A DNA stretch of 64,000 nt from Chloroflexi bacterium TSY (GTDB lineage Bacteria; Chloroflexota; Anaerolineae; Caldilineales; Caldilineaceae), in NCBI GenBank assembly GCA_019217005.1, contig JAHBNG010000032.1, positions 62,001 to 126,000 on the forward strand, given 5' to 3'. Position 1 is the stretch's first letter, and every line of letters starts with the position of its first letter. The notes beneath the pieces are model-generated. The model had not been told where the DNA came from and did not search any database. It saw nothing but the letters and a program-made list of their open reading frames with translations. Shown in pieces: positions 37,656 through 46,801 of this stretch. The position numbers and the translations under genes were made by a program.

Positions 37656-37728
37656 AGCCGTTGATCGGAATCGAACCGATGACCTACGCATTACGAGTGC
37701 GTCGCTCTACCATCTGAGCTACAACGGC
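37656..37728 (-). tRNA. tRNA-Thr (CGT anticodon)
   Basis: On the minus strand the cloverleaf reads GCCGTTG / TA / GCTCAGATGGTAGAGC / G / ACGCA-CTCGTAA-TGCGT / AGGTC / ATCGG-TTCGATT-CCGAT / CAACGGC. All stems pair, and the anticodon CGT reads ACG. The discriminator base is T and CCA is not encoded. Confidence 0.95.
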
Positions 37729-37776
37729 GTTTGATTTGAAAAAATATTATACCCGATGAAGGTTAGATATCCAAGT

Positions 37777-38340
37777 TTACTTCTGCACACGCGTTACATA
37801 GCTGCCATCACGCGTATCTACACGAATGATATCTCCTTCTTTCACAAACATGGGGACTTGCAACCGATAACCAGTCTGCAACTCAACCTGCTTTGAGGGA
37901 GTATTTGCCGTATCTCCCGCAACCGCCGCTTCGGCCCAAGTGACTTCCAAGTCCACAGTCGTCGGCAAAGAAACGCTAATCGGTTCACTCTCGTATCGCT
38001 CAAGCGTAACTGTCTGGTTGTCGACCATGTATGGAATTACATCTTCCAAAACATCGCTTTGAAGCTGGATCTGATCATATGTCTCAGTATCCATGAAGTG
38101 GTAAAAATCACCATCATTGTATAGATACTGGACTTCGCTACTATCGAGACGGACATCTTGCATGCGTGTCCCGTTATTATAAGTTTTTTCAACCGTCGAG
38201 CCGGTCCGGACATTGCGAACCTTTAAACGTACAGTTGCACCGCCACGCGCCATCTTAATATGCTGATGATCGATCACACGCCACAGTTGATTATCTTCTT
38301 CGTAAATATTGCCTTTGCGCAGTTGTTGAACTTCTGCCAT
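37777..38340 (-). CDS. efp: Elongation factor P with Arg at the loop tip
   Basis: 187 residues, full length with three beta-barrel domains; ends QTGYRLQVPMFVKEGDIIRVDTRDGSYVTRV, the family C-terminal pattern. It enters the ribosomal E site and relieves stalling on proline stretches. The tip of domain I, usually PGKGxA with a modified Lys, reads MARGGA here with Arg32 at the tip. Arg32 EF-Ps of another loop type are rhamnosylated by EarP; no earP is in the window and the loop differs from that type. A MITE-3 copy lies just upstream (38366-38470), so it is part of the promoter or leader region. Confidence 0.96.
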   Translation of the reverse strand: MAEVQQLRKGNIYEEDNQLWRVIDHQHIKMARGGATVRLKVRNVRTGSTVEKTYNNGTRMQDVRLDSSEVQYLYNDGDFYHFMDTETYDQIQLQSDVLEDVIPYMVDNQTVTLERYESEPISVSLPTTVDLEVTWAEAAVAGDTANTPSKQVELQTGYRLQVPMFVKEGDIIRVDTRDGSYVTRVQK

Positions 38341-38365
38341 GATTCTGTCCTATTGTGAAGGATAT

Positions 38366-38470
38366 ATGGCTTTTCCAGAAATTAAACTGTTCAATTCGAT
38401 TGGAAAAGCCAAAGCCATTCAAGGGAGAACAATCTGTTCTGATGGATGATTATTTTTCTGGAATGACCTA
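38366..38470. mobile_element. MITE-3 copy, inverted, upstream of efp
   Basis: GGCTTTTCCAGAAA at the left and TTTTTCTGGAATGACC at the right, the reverse arrangement of the copies at 33018 and 57098. The outer GGATATA/TATATCC extends the palindrome. It is only 26 bp from the efp start codon. Confidence 0.7.
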
Positions 38471-38687
38471 TATCCAAATAAACTTGCCTGACGCATTATA
38501 TTCAAGGCTCCAAACAATGTCAAAGCATCAAGAGGATGTATTGCCAGTAGACTACAATCGTGTCATTCCGTTCACGTAATGGGTGCATCGCACCAACGAA
38601 GTGAAGAATCCAACGAATGCGGTCTACTGATTGTAGAACAAACAGGATCTCTGTTCAACTTCGCATACGAATCTATGTCGACAAAAC

Positions 38688-39386
38688 CTAAAATAATGAT
38701 GCCCAGTACCGTTGAAAAAGCTCGATTGAGCCAGCACCAAGCAGAATTAGAATAATGTATTTGATGCTTTTGCCAATGGAGATTGCGCCCAGAAATGAGA
38801 TGATACGCATGCCCAGAGCGCCGGCCACAATCCCAGCCAAATCAAAAAGAGGAAACGGAATAGCTGCCAGAGCAAGTAATAAGAGAGGGCCATATGTTTC
38901 TGTATGCTTCTGCAACCACTCAACACGCGATCGTTGCGCATCAGGAACCAAGGCGCGTCCCGAAGCCCCCGCAATATAACCGGTTAGTTCACCGAACGCG
39001 CTCCCAATGCCAGAAACGATACCTAAAATATAGGGTTCAAGTGCACTCCCCATTGCAATGACAACTGCAATGCCAGGGGCGGGCAAAACAATGGTCGCGC
39101 TGGCGATGAGGCTGATCAAGAAGGCCCCAACATATCCCCATTCGCCTGCCCATGCAATCCACTTGGGGTTGAGAGCCAGAAAAAAACTAAAAACTGTAAT
39201 CGTGACAACGAACAGGATACCGAACCACCGTTGAGCGCTTTGCTTCCACCAATGTGTCGGTTCTTGCGGCTCCTGTTGGACAAAGATTAGCTGGGACGTC
39301 ACGTTCTTATTTGATTCGCCCTGAAGCTTGGACAAATTCCGAGAAGAACCATTCTTTGGCTGAGCAGTTAGGGTGTCTTGAGACAT
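38688..39386 (-). CDS. VTT (SNARE-associated/DedA-like) membrane protein
   Basis: 232 residues from the ATG at 39386, which has GGAG upstream; the frame continues upstream into the adjacent IS and would give a false fusion. A cytosolic hydrophilic start is followed by one helix (WFGILFVVTITVFSFFLAL) and the VTT core with VGAFLISLIASATIVLPAPGIAVVIAMGSAL, GIVSGIGSAFGELTGYIAGASGR, LLLALAAIPFPLFDLAGIVAGALGM and ISIGKSIKYIILI. Such proteins are thought to act in lipid or undecaprenyl-phosphate handling. The 5' region is abutted by an IS inserted 40 bp before the start, which may alter expression. Confidence 0.82.
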   Translation of the reverse strand: MSQDTLTAQPKNGSSRNLSKLQGESNKNVTSQLIFVQQEPQEPTHWWKQSAQRWFGILFVVTITVFSFFLALNPKWIAWAGEWGYVGAFLISLIASATIVLPAPGIAVVIAMGSALEPYILGIVSGIGSAFGELTGYIAGASGRALVPDAQRSRVEWLQKHTETYGPLLLLALAAIPFPLFDLAGIVAGALGMRIISFLGAISIGKSIKYIILILLGAGSIELFQRYWASLF

Positions 39387-39425
39387 CTGTTTCTCCGCAG
39401 AGACAGAATCTGAATGATAAAATAA

Positions 39426-40926
39426 CTTTACTTTCTGGTAAAGGCTTGAGTGACAAAGGGCAAACCGAAAGGGGCGGAAAAAAGAATCCACCCTGAAAAA
39501 ACGGGATAAAATGTAAAAATAGTGCTCGGCTAGTTTAAGCAGCGGCATTGAGGCGGCGATGAGCGAGAACGCCTTTAGGGAAATGGTGTGAAACCGAGGC
39601 CTTTTTCCGAAAGTCAGGGTCGAGTTGGTCAGGAGTTGGAAAAAGAGCACTCGAGAGAACACGGCGCAGCCTGCCGGGAGTGGATTGAGGCTCTCGATCC
39701 CAGTAGCCAGTCGGTATGGGAGGAAGAGAAGCGGCTAAATGGGAAAGAAGATTGCCAGCCAGCAGCCCCAGTTCAGGTAAGCGGAAACAAGCCTCATCGG
39801 CATGAACAAATTGACGATGTAAGCCAATCATCTGCTTGGAAGCCAAGGGGGGGAGGTTCAACAGGCCAGCGTTCCAGGTAGACAAGATAAATGGTTTCAG
39901 GCTGCAAAGTCATAACGGTCGCCAAAACCAAAGGTGTGTTGTAGGCCGGATCCTGAATGACGTAAATCGAGTAGGTACGGTTGGCTGTATCCACCTTGGT
40001 TGTTCTGGGGACGAGATTGTGCCATGCTTGATAGCAAATCAGGCGACCACTATAGAGAAAGCGACCAGACGAGTCCGGAGTTGTAGCCTCGAGTCGCTTT
40101 CCCTTATAGCTGCGAGAGAGCGGTCGCACAATATCACCATATTCAGGTGGTCTGCCTTTTTCTTTGCGTTTGGGGAACTCATTGCGGCGCACTGTGCAGT
40201 TAATGGCTTCCCGCAGGACAAATCGGTCTATGCCGCTTTCTAGCATTTCTCTGATTGTAAACCCGGCATCGACCACCGCCACTTCGTCTGACTCCAGTGA
40301 TTTCTTCGTCTCTTTCAGCAGCTTTTTCCGAAACTCACTTTCCTTTGTTCCAACCGTGCATCTCATGATTGCCTTGAGCAGTGGCACTCGCTTCCCGCCT
40401 ATCTCCCCCCGAGCTTATCATCACTCCAAAGATGAGCGCGGGCAATGCCCGACGAGCCGTTGAGTTATAGAGTCGGTTCACTTTCCCTTGCAGCTTCGGT
40501 CGCCAGAACCCTGTGATATCTATGCTTTTCACTCGGTACCCTTCTAACTTTTTTGCCTCCCATTCCCCTTTCCACTTCTTCTTGCCACGACCCCAGCAGA
40601 CTTGTGATATCCCATGATCCATATCGAAAGCTCCACCAGCTTCGCCGGAGCTCCTCATCTTCAAACCCGCTTTCTTTCAATGCGCTATGGATTGCTCCTC
40701 GACTTTTCAGAAACGACCCATTCAGCATTGCCCACATCAGACGCATTACATTTACGTTTGTTCCCATCGGCGTTACTTGCAATACATTCATCAGTACTGC
40801 TATAGTTATTTCTGGCGCGGTTAGCATTCCTTCCTCCTTTTTGGGTTCTCTACCTTTAGGATGAACTGCTAACCGCTTTTTGTCACATTTCTCACCTCAT
40901 CTCTTTTCTTTTACCAGAAAGTAAAG
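39426..40926 (-). mobile_element. IS4-superfamily-like element, copy 1 (1501 bp)
   Basis: Ends CTTTACTTTCTGGTAAA and complement. Flanked by the 5-bp duplication AATAA (39421-39425 and 40927-40931). It is nearly identical and inverted relative to copy 2 at 58717-60216. One base longer than copy 2 because of an extra G/C in a run near 40411. Confidence 0.88.
39535..40827 (-). pseudogene. IS4-like transposase (copy 1), three frame changes
   Basis: Starts at ATG 40827 with AAGGAGG upstream. The reading frame changes within an A6 run near 40540 (counted on this copy), at a six-G run near 40411 and at a seven-base G/C run at about 39847-39853. Motifs in order: DITGFWRPKLQGKVNRLYN, VAVVDAGF (first Asp region), VIQDPAYNTPLV, then YLERWPVE and, after the last frame change, LASKQMIGLHRQF. 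Together these give the IS4 signature Y-x2-R-x3-E-x6-K. In this copy the extra G in the G6 run adds a break not present in copy 2. Confidence 0.8.
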
Positions 40927-41350
40927 AATAAGACGATTCCCGAAAATTAAAGTACCATATCTGATAGTAGCTGTCCGGTAAGTGACAGATAATTAACGAC
41001 CGCAAGATTCTCAGAGGGTGTTTTAAAAGGTGAGATCAGTGCCGGTTGAGTAGCCGAAGGCATATCGAAACCAAACGGGTCGACCCGCCAACGCTGGTTT
41101 CGATACCGCTTTGCGACTCAACCGGCGTTTGCTCACCCTTTCGTCAGACTTTTAAAACACCCTCTCACGTTCCGACCAGAATCTATACAAATTTTGTCAC
41201 TTAACCCGCAGCCACAGCGCCATATCTATTGACGAATAGAACGAACAAGAGTAAGTTTGGACTTTGTTGAATGATTTGTCAAGTCGTCAAGTTTTATGAT
41301 TTCATCGTGACACAAGTTGCATCAATTCGAAACCCATCTGGAGCATAAAA
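40927..41350. other. Region between IS copy 1 and the DAO-type gene
   Basis: No gene. It contains the 151-bp palindromic element at 41014-41164. An outer inverted pair GGTAAGTGACA (about 40977) and TGTCACTTAACC (about 41194) surrounds it, which suggests that the element inserted into an older palindrome. Confidence 0.5.
41014..41164. mobile_element. 151-bp palindromic element (family 7)
   Basis: Ends GAGGGTGTTTTAAAAG and exact complement. Further in, the arms keep CCGGTTGAGT and ATCGAAACCA in inverted order, so each arm is about 70 bp with interruptions. A TCA is repeated at both flanks. No coding capacity and no second copy in this window. Confidence 0.7.
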
Positions 41351-42484
41351 TTGAACACTCACTCTACCTATGAAGCCGTTGTTGTGGGCGGCGGCATTAT
41401 CGGTGCTTCCGCTGCCTATCATCTGGTCTATGCCGGTGCAAAGACCTTGCTCGTTGATCGCCGCGACGAAGGGCGCGCCACAAGCGCTGGGGCGGGTATC
41501 CTTGCCCCCAAGTCCTCGAATGAACTCCACAATTCCTGGTCTCTCCTAATGAACCTTGCGTTCGACTACTATCCAGTGTTGGCCGAACGATTGTCAGAGG
41601 AAGGTGTAGGTGACACAGGATTTGCCCGTTGTGGCAAGCTAACTTTAGCCATGTCTGACGAAGAACAAGCTCTATTAGCTCAAATACAAAGCGACTTTGC
41701 TGATGATTCTATAGAGGTCACTGATGATCTACCTCACCTCATCACACCCGAGGACGCACATGGCATGTTTCCAGCGTTGACTCCAGACATTAAAGGCGCT
41801 CTCTATTATCCTACAGCCGCGCGGGTAAACGGGCGGCAAATTGAGGCAGCTCTCTTACAAGCTGCCACACAACGAGGGCTGACGATTTTACCGGCAAGCG
41901 CGGATGCACTTGTGCTCGCAAAACAGAAGGTTGTGGGAATCCAAAGTCAACAGGAGATCATCTACGGCGGCGCAGTGATTCTAGCTGGAGGGGCGTGGTC
42001 TAGCCAATTTGGCCAGCAATTGGGTGTTCAGATTCCCATTGAGCCACAGCGCGGTCAAATTGTCCATTTGGAACTACCCAACATTGATACATCAACCTGG
42101 CCGATTCTCGACGGGTTTCGTGGTCACTACATTGTCTGTTGGCCTGGCGGACGAGTTGTTGTCGGAGCCACCCGTGAAACTGATTCTGGCTATGCGGCCT
42201 ACACGACGGCGAGCGGTATACTGGAGGTATTGCGTGAAGCATTGCGCGTCGCGCCTGGTTTGGCACAAGCCCGTTTAGTTGAAAGCCGTGTTGGCCTACG
42301 CCCAATGTCAATCGACGGTCTACCCATCATCAGCAATCTTGCCGATAGCCCTGGCGTGACCATCGTAACTGGACATGGTCCAAATGGCTTGCAGCTTGGC
42401 CCCTACAGCGGGAAGTTGGCCGCTCAATTGGCGCTTGGTCAGGAAACCGATATAGAGACGAAAGCATTTGAGTTGGTGCGTTAA
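41351..42484 (+). CDS. FAD-dependent DAO-type oxidoreductase
   Basis: 377 residues. N-terminal dinucleotide-binding VVVGGGIIGASAAYHLV with acidic LLVDRRDEG, FAD-contact AGAGILAPKSS, and the C-terminal RVGLRPMSIDGLPIIS, GHGPNGLQLGPYSGKLAAQ, typical of the D-amino-acid oxidase / glycine oxidase (ThiO-like) and related amino-acid dehydrogenase group. The substrate is probably an amino acid or N-methyl amino acid. The start is a TTG at 41351 with GGAG eight bases upstream. The stop codon lies at the border of a 118-bp palindrome. No thiamine genes are nearby. Confidence 0.85.
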   Translation: MNTHSTYEAVVVGGGIIGASAAYHLVYAGAKTLLVDRRDEGRATSAGAGILAPKSSNELHNSWSLLMNLAFDYYPVLAERLSEEGVGDTGFARCGKLTLAMSDEEQALLAQIQSDFADDSIEVTDDLPHLITPEDAHGMFPALTPDIKGALYYPTAARVNGRQIEAALLQAATQRGLTILPASADALVLAKQKVVGIQSQQEIIYGGAVILAGGAWSSQFGQQLGVQIPIEPQRGQIVHLELPNIDTSTWPILDGFRGHYIVCWPGGRVVVGATRETDSGYAAYTTASGILEVLREALRVAPGLAQARLVESRVGLRPMSIDGLPIISNLADSPGVTIVTGHGPNGLQLGPYSGKLAAQLALGQETDIETKAFELVR

Positions 42485-42598
42485 GCCGATCCGATTTTTA
42501 AACTATCCACAGATGGATGGGATTGACTGGATTTTTCTCTTCCTAATCTTGTAAATCTTATTCATCTGTGGATAATTTATTTTTTGGAATCGTCTTAA
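42481..42598. repeat. 118-bp inverted repeat carrying TATCCACAGATG
   Basis: Left arm TTAAGCCGATCCG ... TATCCACAGATGG and right arm CATCTGTGGATAATTTA ... GGAATCGTCTTAA are complementary over about 35 bp with some mismatches. It begins at the stop codon of the DAO gene. TTATCCACA resembles a DnaA box, but this is a dispersed-repeat style sequence. Confidence 0.6.
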
Positions 42599-42688
42599 AG
42601 ATTATATTGGGACACACTTGGATCTCGATGGTTGACAATGAATGGTCAGTTTTACCATGAAGGAATTGACGGAATCGAAGAAGGTTTA

Positions 42689-44071
42689 TCAGACTAATGC
42701 TACATCCAATGCATCCTGTAACGTTCGCACCCCAATGACTTCGATGCCAGAAGGCAACGGATCGCCTCCTCTTTTCTGCAGTGCACTGCGAGGAGCGAGC
42801 GCACGGGCAAACCCAAGCTTGGTTGCCTCATGCAGGCGACGCTGAATCTGTCCCACGCTACGGAGCTCACCACTCAAACCAACTTCACCCACAATGGCCA
42901 AATCCGCACTGACTGGGCGGTTGCGGTAGCTGCTGGCAATCGCGATGGCAATCGATAGATCGGCGGCTGGTTCGTTGATGCGCATGCCGCCAACTACATT
43001 CACAAAAATGTCCTGCTCAGCCAAACGCAACCCAACCCGTTTGCTCAGAACCGCGGAAAGGAGCAGTAACCGGTTCTGAGCAACACCATTACCTGTCCGT
43101 CGCGGCTGACTAAAGGATGTATGGCTGCTGAGTGCCTGCACCTCTACCAGCAACGGACGGGTTCCCTCCATTGAAACAGCTATTGCGCTGCCGGATGCAT
43201 TGGGGAGTCGTTCTGCCAAAAACATCTCAGATGGATTTGTGACTTCTACCATCCCCCGCTCACTCATCTCAAAGATGCCCACTTCGTTGGTGCTCCCGAA
43301 GCGGTTTTTGATCGAACGAAGCAGCCGATAGGCGTGAAAGCGCTCCCCCTCCAACTGTAGCACGGCATCGACCATATGTTCGAGCACGCGTGGACCAGCG
43401 ATTGACCCTTCTTTTGTAACATGACCAACCATAAAGAGTGGAATTGCCATCTGCTTGGCCAGCCGCAGCAAGAGGGCCGCGCTGTCACGCACCTGGCTGA
43501 CCGTCCCCGCTGCACTGGCAACCGCTTCTGTGTAAATGGCCTGAATCGAATCGACGATTACCAACTTGGGCTTTATGTTCTCGATCTGGTCCAGCACATG
43601 TTCGACCACAATTTCAGACAAAACGAATAGGTGCTCGGATTCGATACCCAAACGGGCGGCGCGCCGTCGAATCTGATGCGCACTTTCTTCGGCACTGATA
43701 TAGAGGACAGAGCCAACCTTACTGGCAACTTCGGCCGCCATCTGGAGTAGCAAAGTCGATTTTCCCACACCTGGGTCGCCCCCCACCAAAACACCCGAAC
43801 CTGGCACAATTCCACCACCCAAGACGCGGCTCAACTCGCTCATGCTGAGTTGTAGACGCGGCGCACCATCGACCGGTATTTTCGAGAGCGGCACGGGTTG
43901 CGACGAAGGATCGCTGAAAGTGGGCATGGACGTCCGACTCTTTTCGGATGTCGGTCTTATTGTCACCTCTTCCAGCGTGTTCCACTCACCACAATCCGGG
44001 CACTTGCCCATCCATTTCATCTGGGTGCCGCCACAATCTGAACAAACATATTGGGTTTTTGTTTTGGCCAT
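42689..44071 (-). CDS. radA: DNA repair protein RadA (Sms)
   Basis: 460 residues. A C4 zinc finger (CSDCGGTQMKWMGKCPDCGEW) is followed by the RecA-like ATPase with Walker A GGDPGVGKSTLLLQ and Walker B-like KLVIVDSIQAIY, the RadA-specific KNRFG motif (SIKNRFGSTNEVG) and a C-terminal Lon-like domain (VNVVGGMRINEPAADLSIAIAIAS). It is a hexameric helicase that promotes branch migration in recombinational repair. The gene is monocistronic, convergent with the DAO gene. Confidence 0.96.
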   Translation of the reverse strand: MAKTKTQYVCSDCGGTQMKWMGKCPDCGEWNTLEEVTIRPTSEKSRTSMPTFSDPSSQPVPLSKIPVDGAPRLQLSMSELSRVLGGGIVPGSGVLVGGDPGVGKSTLLLQMAAEVASKVGSVLYISAEESAHQIRRRAARLGIESEHLFVLSEIVVEHVLDQIENIKPKLVIVDSIQAIYTEAVASAAGTVSQVRDSAALLLRLAKQMAIPLFMVGHVTKEGSIAGPRVLEHMVDAVLQLEGERFHAYRLLRSIKNRFGSTNEVGIFEMSERGMVEVTNPSEMFLAERLPNASGSAIAVSMEGTRPLLVEVQALSSHTSFSQPRRTGNGVAQNRLLLLSAVLSKRVGLRLAEQDIFVNVVGGMRINEPAADLSIAIAIASSYRNRPVSADLAIVGEVGLSGELRSVGQIQRRLHEATKLGFARALAPRSALQKRGGDPLPSGIEVIGVRTLQDALDVALV

Positions 44072-44185
44072 TGGTTTGTGCCTTTTATCGAATCCAAATC
44101 TTTAGAACATATGTACGCATATTGTAAACCCAAATTGTTCGTGCGTCAACCCTGATGAGTCAAATGACCATACACCCTCATCTAC

Positions 44186-44275
44186 CCTAAGTGATTATCT
44201 GAAAAGCTCTGTGACGATGCCTTCTCGCTCGAGAAGCTGGTTGGACTCACAACCACTTTTCGGATGGGCCCTAAA
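44186..44275. mobile_element. MITE-4 copy (90 bp) at the aminotransferase 3' end
   Basis: Starts CCTAAGTGATTATCTGAAAA and ends near-complementary ACTTTTCGGATGGGCCCTAAAG. Centre TTCTCGCTCGAGAAGCTGGT as in the other copies. The terminal CTTTAGG (minus strand) supplies the TAG stop of the neighbouring gene. Confidence 0.75.
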
Positions 44276-45626
44276 GCGATAACTCTTCCTCCAACTGCCC
44301 CAATCCCTCATCGAGAATGGCGATTGATTCATCTATCTCATCGCGGGTGATTGTGAGGGGTGGATAGAAGCGCAGATCATCTCCGTCCACCCAGTTCGCG
44401 GCCCCACTGGTACCACTCATGGACAAGCCTTTGTCCAACAAAATTTCTCTCATGCGCTTATGAACGCCCATAGACGCCGCAAATGGTTCTTTGCTCGCCT
44501 TGTCGCGAACCAATTCAATGCCCATCATCAATCCTTTGCCCCGAATCTCACCAACACTGGCATATCGGTGCAAAGCATCTACACTAGTCAATAGATGCTC
44601 ACCCATCTGCCGAACATGCTCTAACAGATTGTTCTCTTCGATAATGTCCAGCACTTCCAAACCTGCCCGCATCGCCACGGGATTGTTTACATACGTGAAT
44701 ACGTGGGCAAATGCTTCACCCTGTTCGGCAAAGCTGTCGCGAATCTTTTCCCGCAAAATCACGCCACCTAAGGGAGCATACCCACTGCTAATCCCCTTGG
44801 CAAAGACAATCATGTCCGGCACCACATCCCAATGCTCAATGGCAAAATAGCGACCGGTCCGACCAAAGCCCGTGATCACCTCGTCAGCAATGAAGAGAAC
44901 GTCATATTTGTCGCAGATCTCCCGAATACGCGGGAAGTAGTCGGGAGGTGGACTATCAGCCGCAACGCCAGCCAAAACGACCGGTTCGGTCAAAAAGGCG
45001 GCAACATTTTCTGGCCCCACCTGCAAGATCGTTCGCTCCAATTCATCGGCACAGGTCAGATTACAGCGTCCCTCACAACCCGCAAATGGGCAGCGATAGG
45101 GATAGTAGGGTGCAATGTGCGGAAAATCGGGCAACCACGGATTAAAAGGTGCACGCAAAGCCGGTGAGCCTGTCAGCGCAAGAGCACCAAGCGTGGCCCC
45201 GTGGTAGCTGCGCCAGCGCGAAATAACCTGCTGCTTTTGCTTGTTGCCCCGCTGCAAATGATATTGACGGGCAAGCTTAATGGCCGTCTCATTCCCTTCG
45301 GAACCACCAGACACAAAGTAGACATGGTTGAGGTCACCCGGGGCCAGAGCGGCAATACGTTCGGCCAATTCCAAAGCAGGTTGGTTGGTGAAAAATTGGG
45401 AAAAACAGTAAGCCAGTGTCTTGGCTTGCTCGGCCATTGCCTCCACAATCCGTTCGTATCCATGGCCCAACGTCACGTTCCCCGCACCAGAGGTTCCATC
45501 AATATAGCGCTTTCCTTGATCATCAAAGAGGTAAATTCCTTCACCTCGCGTAATGACCGAATAACTCTCTCGTAAATCGCGCTGGAACAACGCATCCTTC
45601 TTGGTTGAATCTGAATTTTGGTTCAT
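44271..45626 (-). CDS. Class III PLP-dependent aminotransferase
   Basis: 451 residues. The family pattern is clear: LFDDQGKRYIDGTSGAGNVTLGHG, FVSGGSEGNETAIKLARQYH, SYHGATLGAL, FIADEVITGFGRTG and the PLP Lys in VFAKGISSGYAPLGG, then HVFTYVNNPVAMRAGLEVL. Such enzymes transfer amino groups from omega-amino acids, GABA, or taurine-like compounds; the exact substrate cannot be read. An unusual Cys-rich insert (YRCPFAGCEGRCNLTC, about residue 177) is seen. The stop TAG falls inside the end of a MITE-4. Confidence 0.9.
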   Translation of the reverse strand: MNQNSDSTKKDALFQRDLRESYSVITRGEGIYLFDDQGKRYIDGTSGAGNVTLGHGYERIVEAMAEQAKTLAYCFSQFFTNQPALELAERIAALAPGDLNHVYFVSGGSEGNETAIKLARQYHLQRGNKQKQQVISRWRSYHGATLGALALTGSPALRAPFNPWLPDFPHIAPYYPYRCPFAGCEGRCNLTCADELERTILQVGPENVAAFLTEPVVLAGVAADSPPPDYFPRIREICDKYDVLFIADEVITGFGRTGRYFAIEHWDVVPDMIVFAKGISSGYAPLGGVILREKIRDSFAEQGEAFAHVFTYVNNPVAMRAGLEVLDIIEENNLLEHVRQMGEHLLTSVDALHRYASVGEIRGKGLMMGIELVRDKASKEPFAASMGVHKRMREILLDKGLSMSGTSGAANWVDGDDLRFYPPLTITRDEIDESIAILDEGLGQLEEELSL

Positions 45627-45719
45627 ATCGATGTTTCCTTTGATTATTAAACGCGAGGAAATTGCACTGTTGAATAGGGAACTGTGAGGAGAGTCAAACA
45701 GTCAATACATATATCTAGA

Positions 45720-46793
45720 TTATGTTCTTTCTAAAATCGTTCCCTCAATCCCATGAGAACCGTCTGGATACCCATAGTAATAGACCGCCAGAACGCGACC
45801 ATCATTCAATTCAACTGCCCAAGGATAGCCACAGTCGACATCGACCGAATCGGCGCGGATGACCAAATCCTGGGCAGTATCCAGATCCGTTCCCTCTGGA
45901 TCGAGAACACGTGCCATACATCCCTGCTGACTAGCCCAACGGGTGCCGACCGTCATCAAGATGCACCCGTCCCGAAGACCAAGCAAGTGGCCTGGACAAC
46001 CTCGGATCGTTGTATACCGCCACTGTGACCATGAAAAACCATCATCATCCGAGGTCACTAAGGCCAAACAGTTATCACGACCCGGTTGGCGTGGATGACA
46101 GCGATAGAGTACCAGAATTCGCCCGCTTGGGGTCTGATAAATCGTTGGCTCGCTAAAGTGAGCGATGGGATCCTCGGCCAAACGACCGCCGTAACTCCAA
46201 TTTTCACCACCATCGGTTGATTCCCAGCACATACCAAAGTAGGGTTGTCCTCCATTGGATTGGGCCGTTGCCTTGCCAGGCAACAGGAACTGTCCATCTG
46301 GCAGGACAAGCAGGCCACTACGACAAACGCCAGAATGCTCGGCTGGCGCACCCCAAACGCCATCAGGATATGGGGAAAACCGCCGGGGCTCAGTCCAGGT
46401 TACCCCATGATCATGGGAACGGATCCAAAAAGGAATGCCAGGTTGTGAAGTCCAGGTTGTGCAATGGCGATCCTGACTCTGTGGCACCAATTCCACCGTG
46501 GAAGCATGTAGATAGAGAGAGCCATCAGGCAAGGTATGGGTGCCGAAATCCAGAACACCTCCCAACGGATCTGTGGTAACAAGAGTTGATTTACTCCAGC
46601 TCTGGCCCTCATCTTGTGAACGACAGGCGCGCACATCAAAGAGAGGATGAGCGTGGTGGCTGTTCCCGACATCGGGCGAACGATGAAAATGGACGAGGAG
46701 ATCGCCGTTGGCTGCACGAACAACGGTGGGGTGGGCCGCATACCAGCCGGTCTCTCGGTAGATGGTTAGATGGTGGGCGACGCGGTAGCTCAT
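45720..46793 (-). CDS. Sialidase-like beta-propeller (BNR) protein
   Basis: 357 residues without signal peptide. Asp-box (BNR) repeats S-x-D-x-G-x-x-W are seen as SQDEGQSWSK, SHDHGVTWTE, STDGGENWSY and SDDDGFSWSQ, which mark a six-bladed propeller of the sialidase/exo-alpha-sialidase group. Whether it is a sialidase is uncertain; the Arg triad cannot be assigned. Its neighbours are a sulfotransferase and a toroid-like enzyme, which fits polysaccharide handling. It is 9 bp from the sulfotransferase gene, in one leftward unit. Confidence 0.75.
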   Translation of the reverse strand: MSYRVAHHLTIYRETGWYAAHPTVVRAANGDLLVHFHRSPDVGNSHHAHPLFDVRACRSQDEGQSWSKSTLVTTDPLGGVLDFGTHTLPDGSLYLHASTVELVPQSQDRHCTTWTSQPGIPFWIRSHDHGVTWTEPRRFSPYPDGVWGAPAEHSGVCRSGLLVLPDGQFLLPGKATAQSNGGQPYFGMCWESTDGGENWSYGGRLAEDPIAHFSEPTIYQTPSGRILVLYRCHPRQPGRDNCLALVTSDDDGFSWSQWRYTTIRGCPGHLLGLRDGCILMTVGTRWASQQGCMARVLDPEGTDLDTAQDLVIRADSVDVDCGYPWAVELNDGRVLAVYYYGYPDGSHGIEGTILERT

Positions 46794-46801
46794 GGGTTAG
46801 C

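Noticed and set aside
38688..39662. 324-residue fusion of IS end sequence and VTT protein
   Set aside because: The first 92 residues are translated from the IS tail and its flank; ATG 39386 with GGAG is the real start.
42481..42598. Replication-origin-like DnaA boxes (TTATCCACA)
   Set aside because: Only two sites, both in the arms of one palindrome; no dnaA/dnaN, no AT-rich unwinding region.
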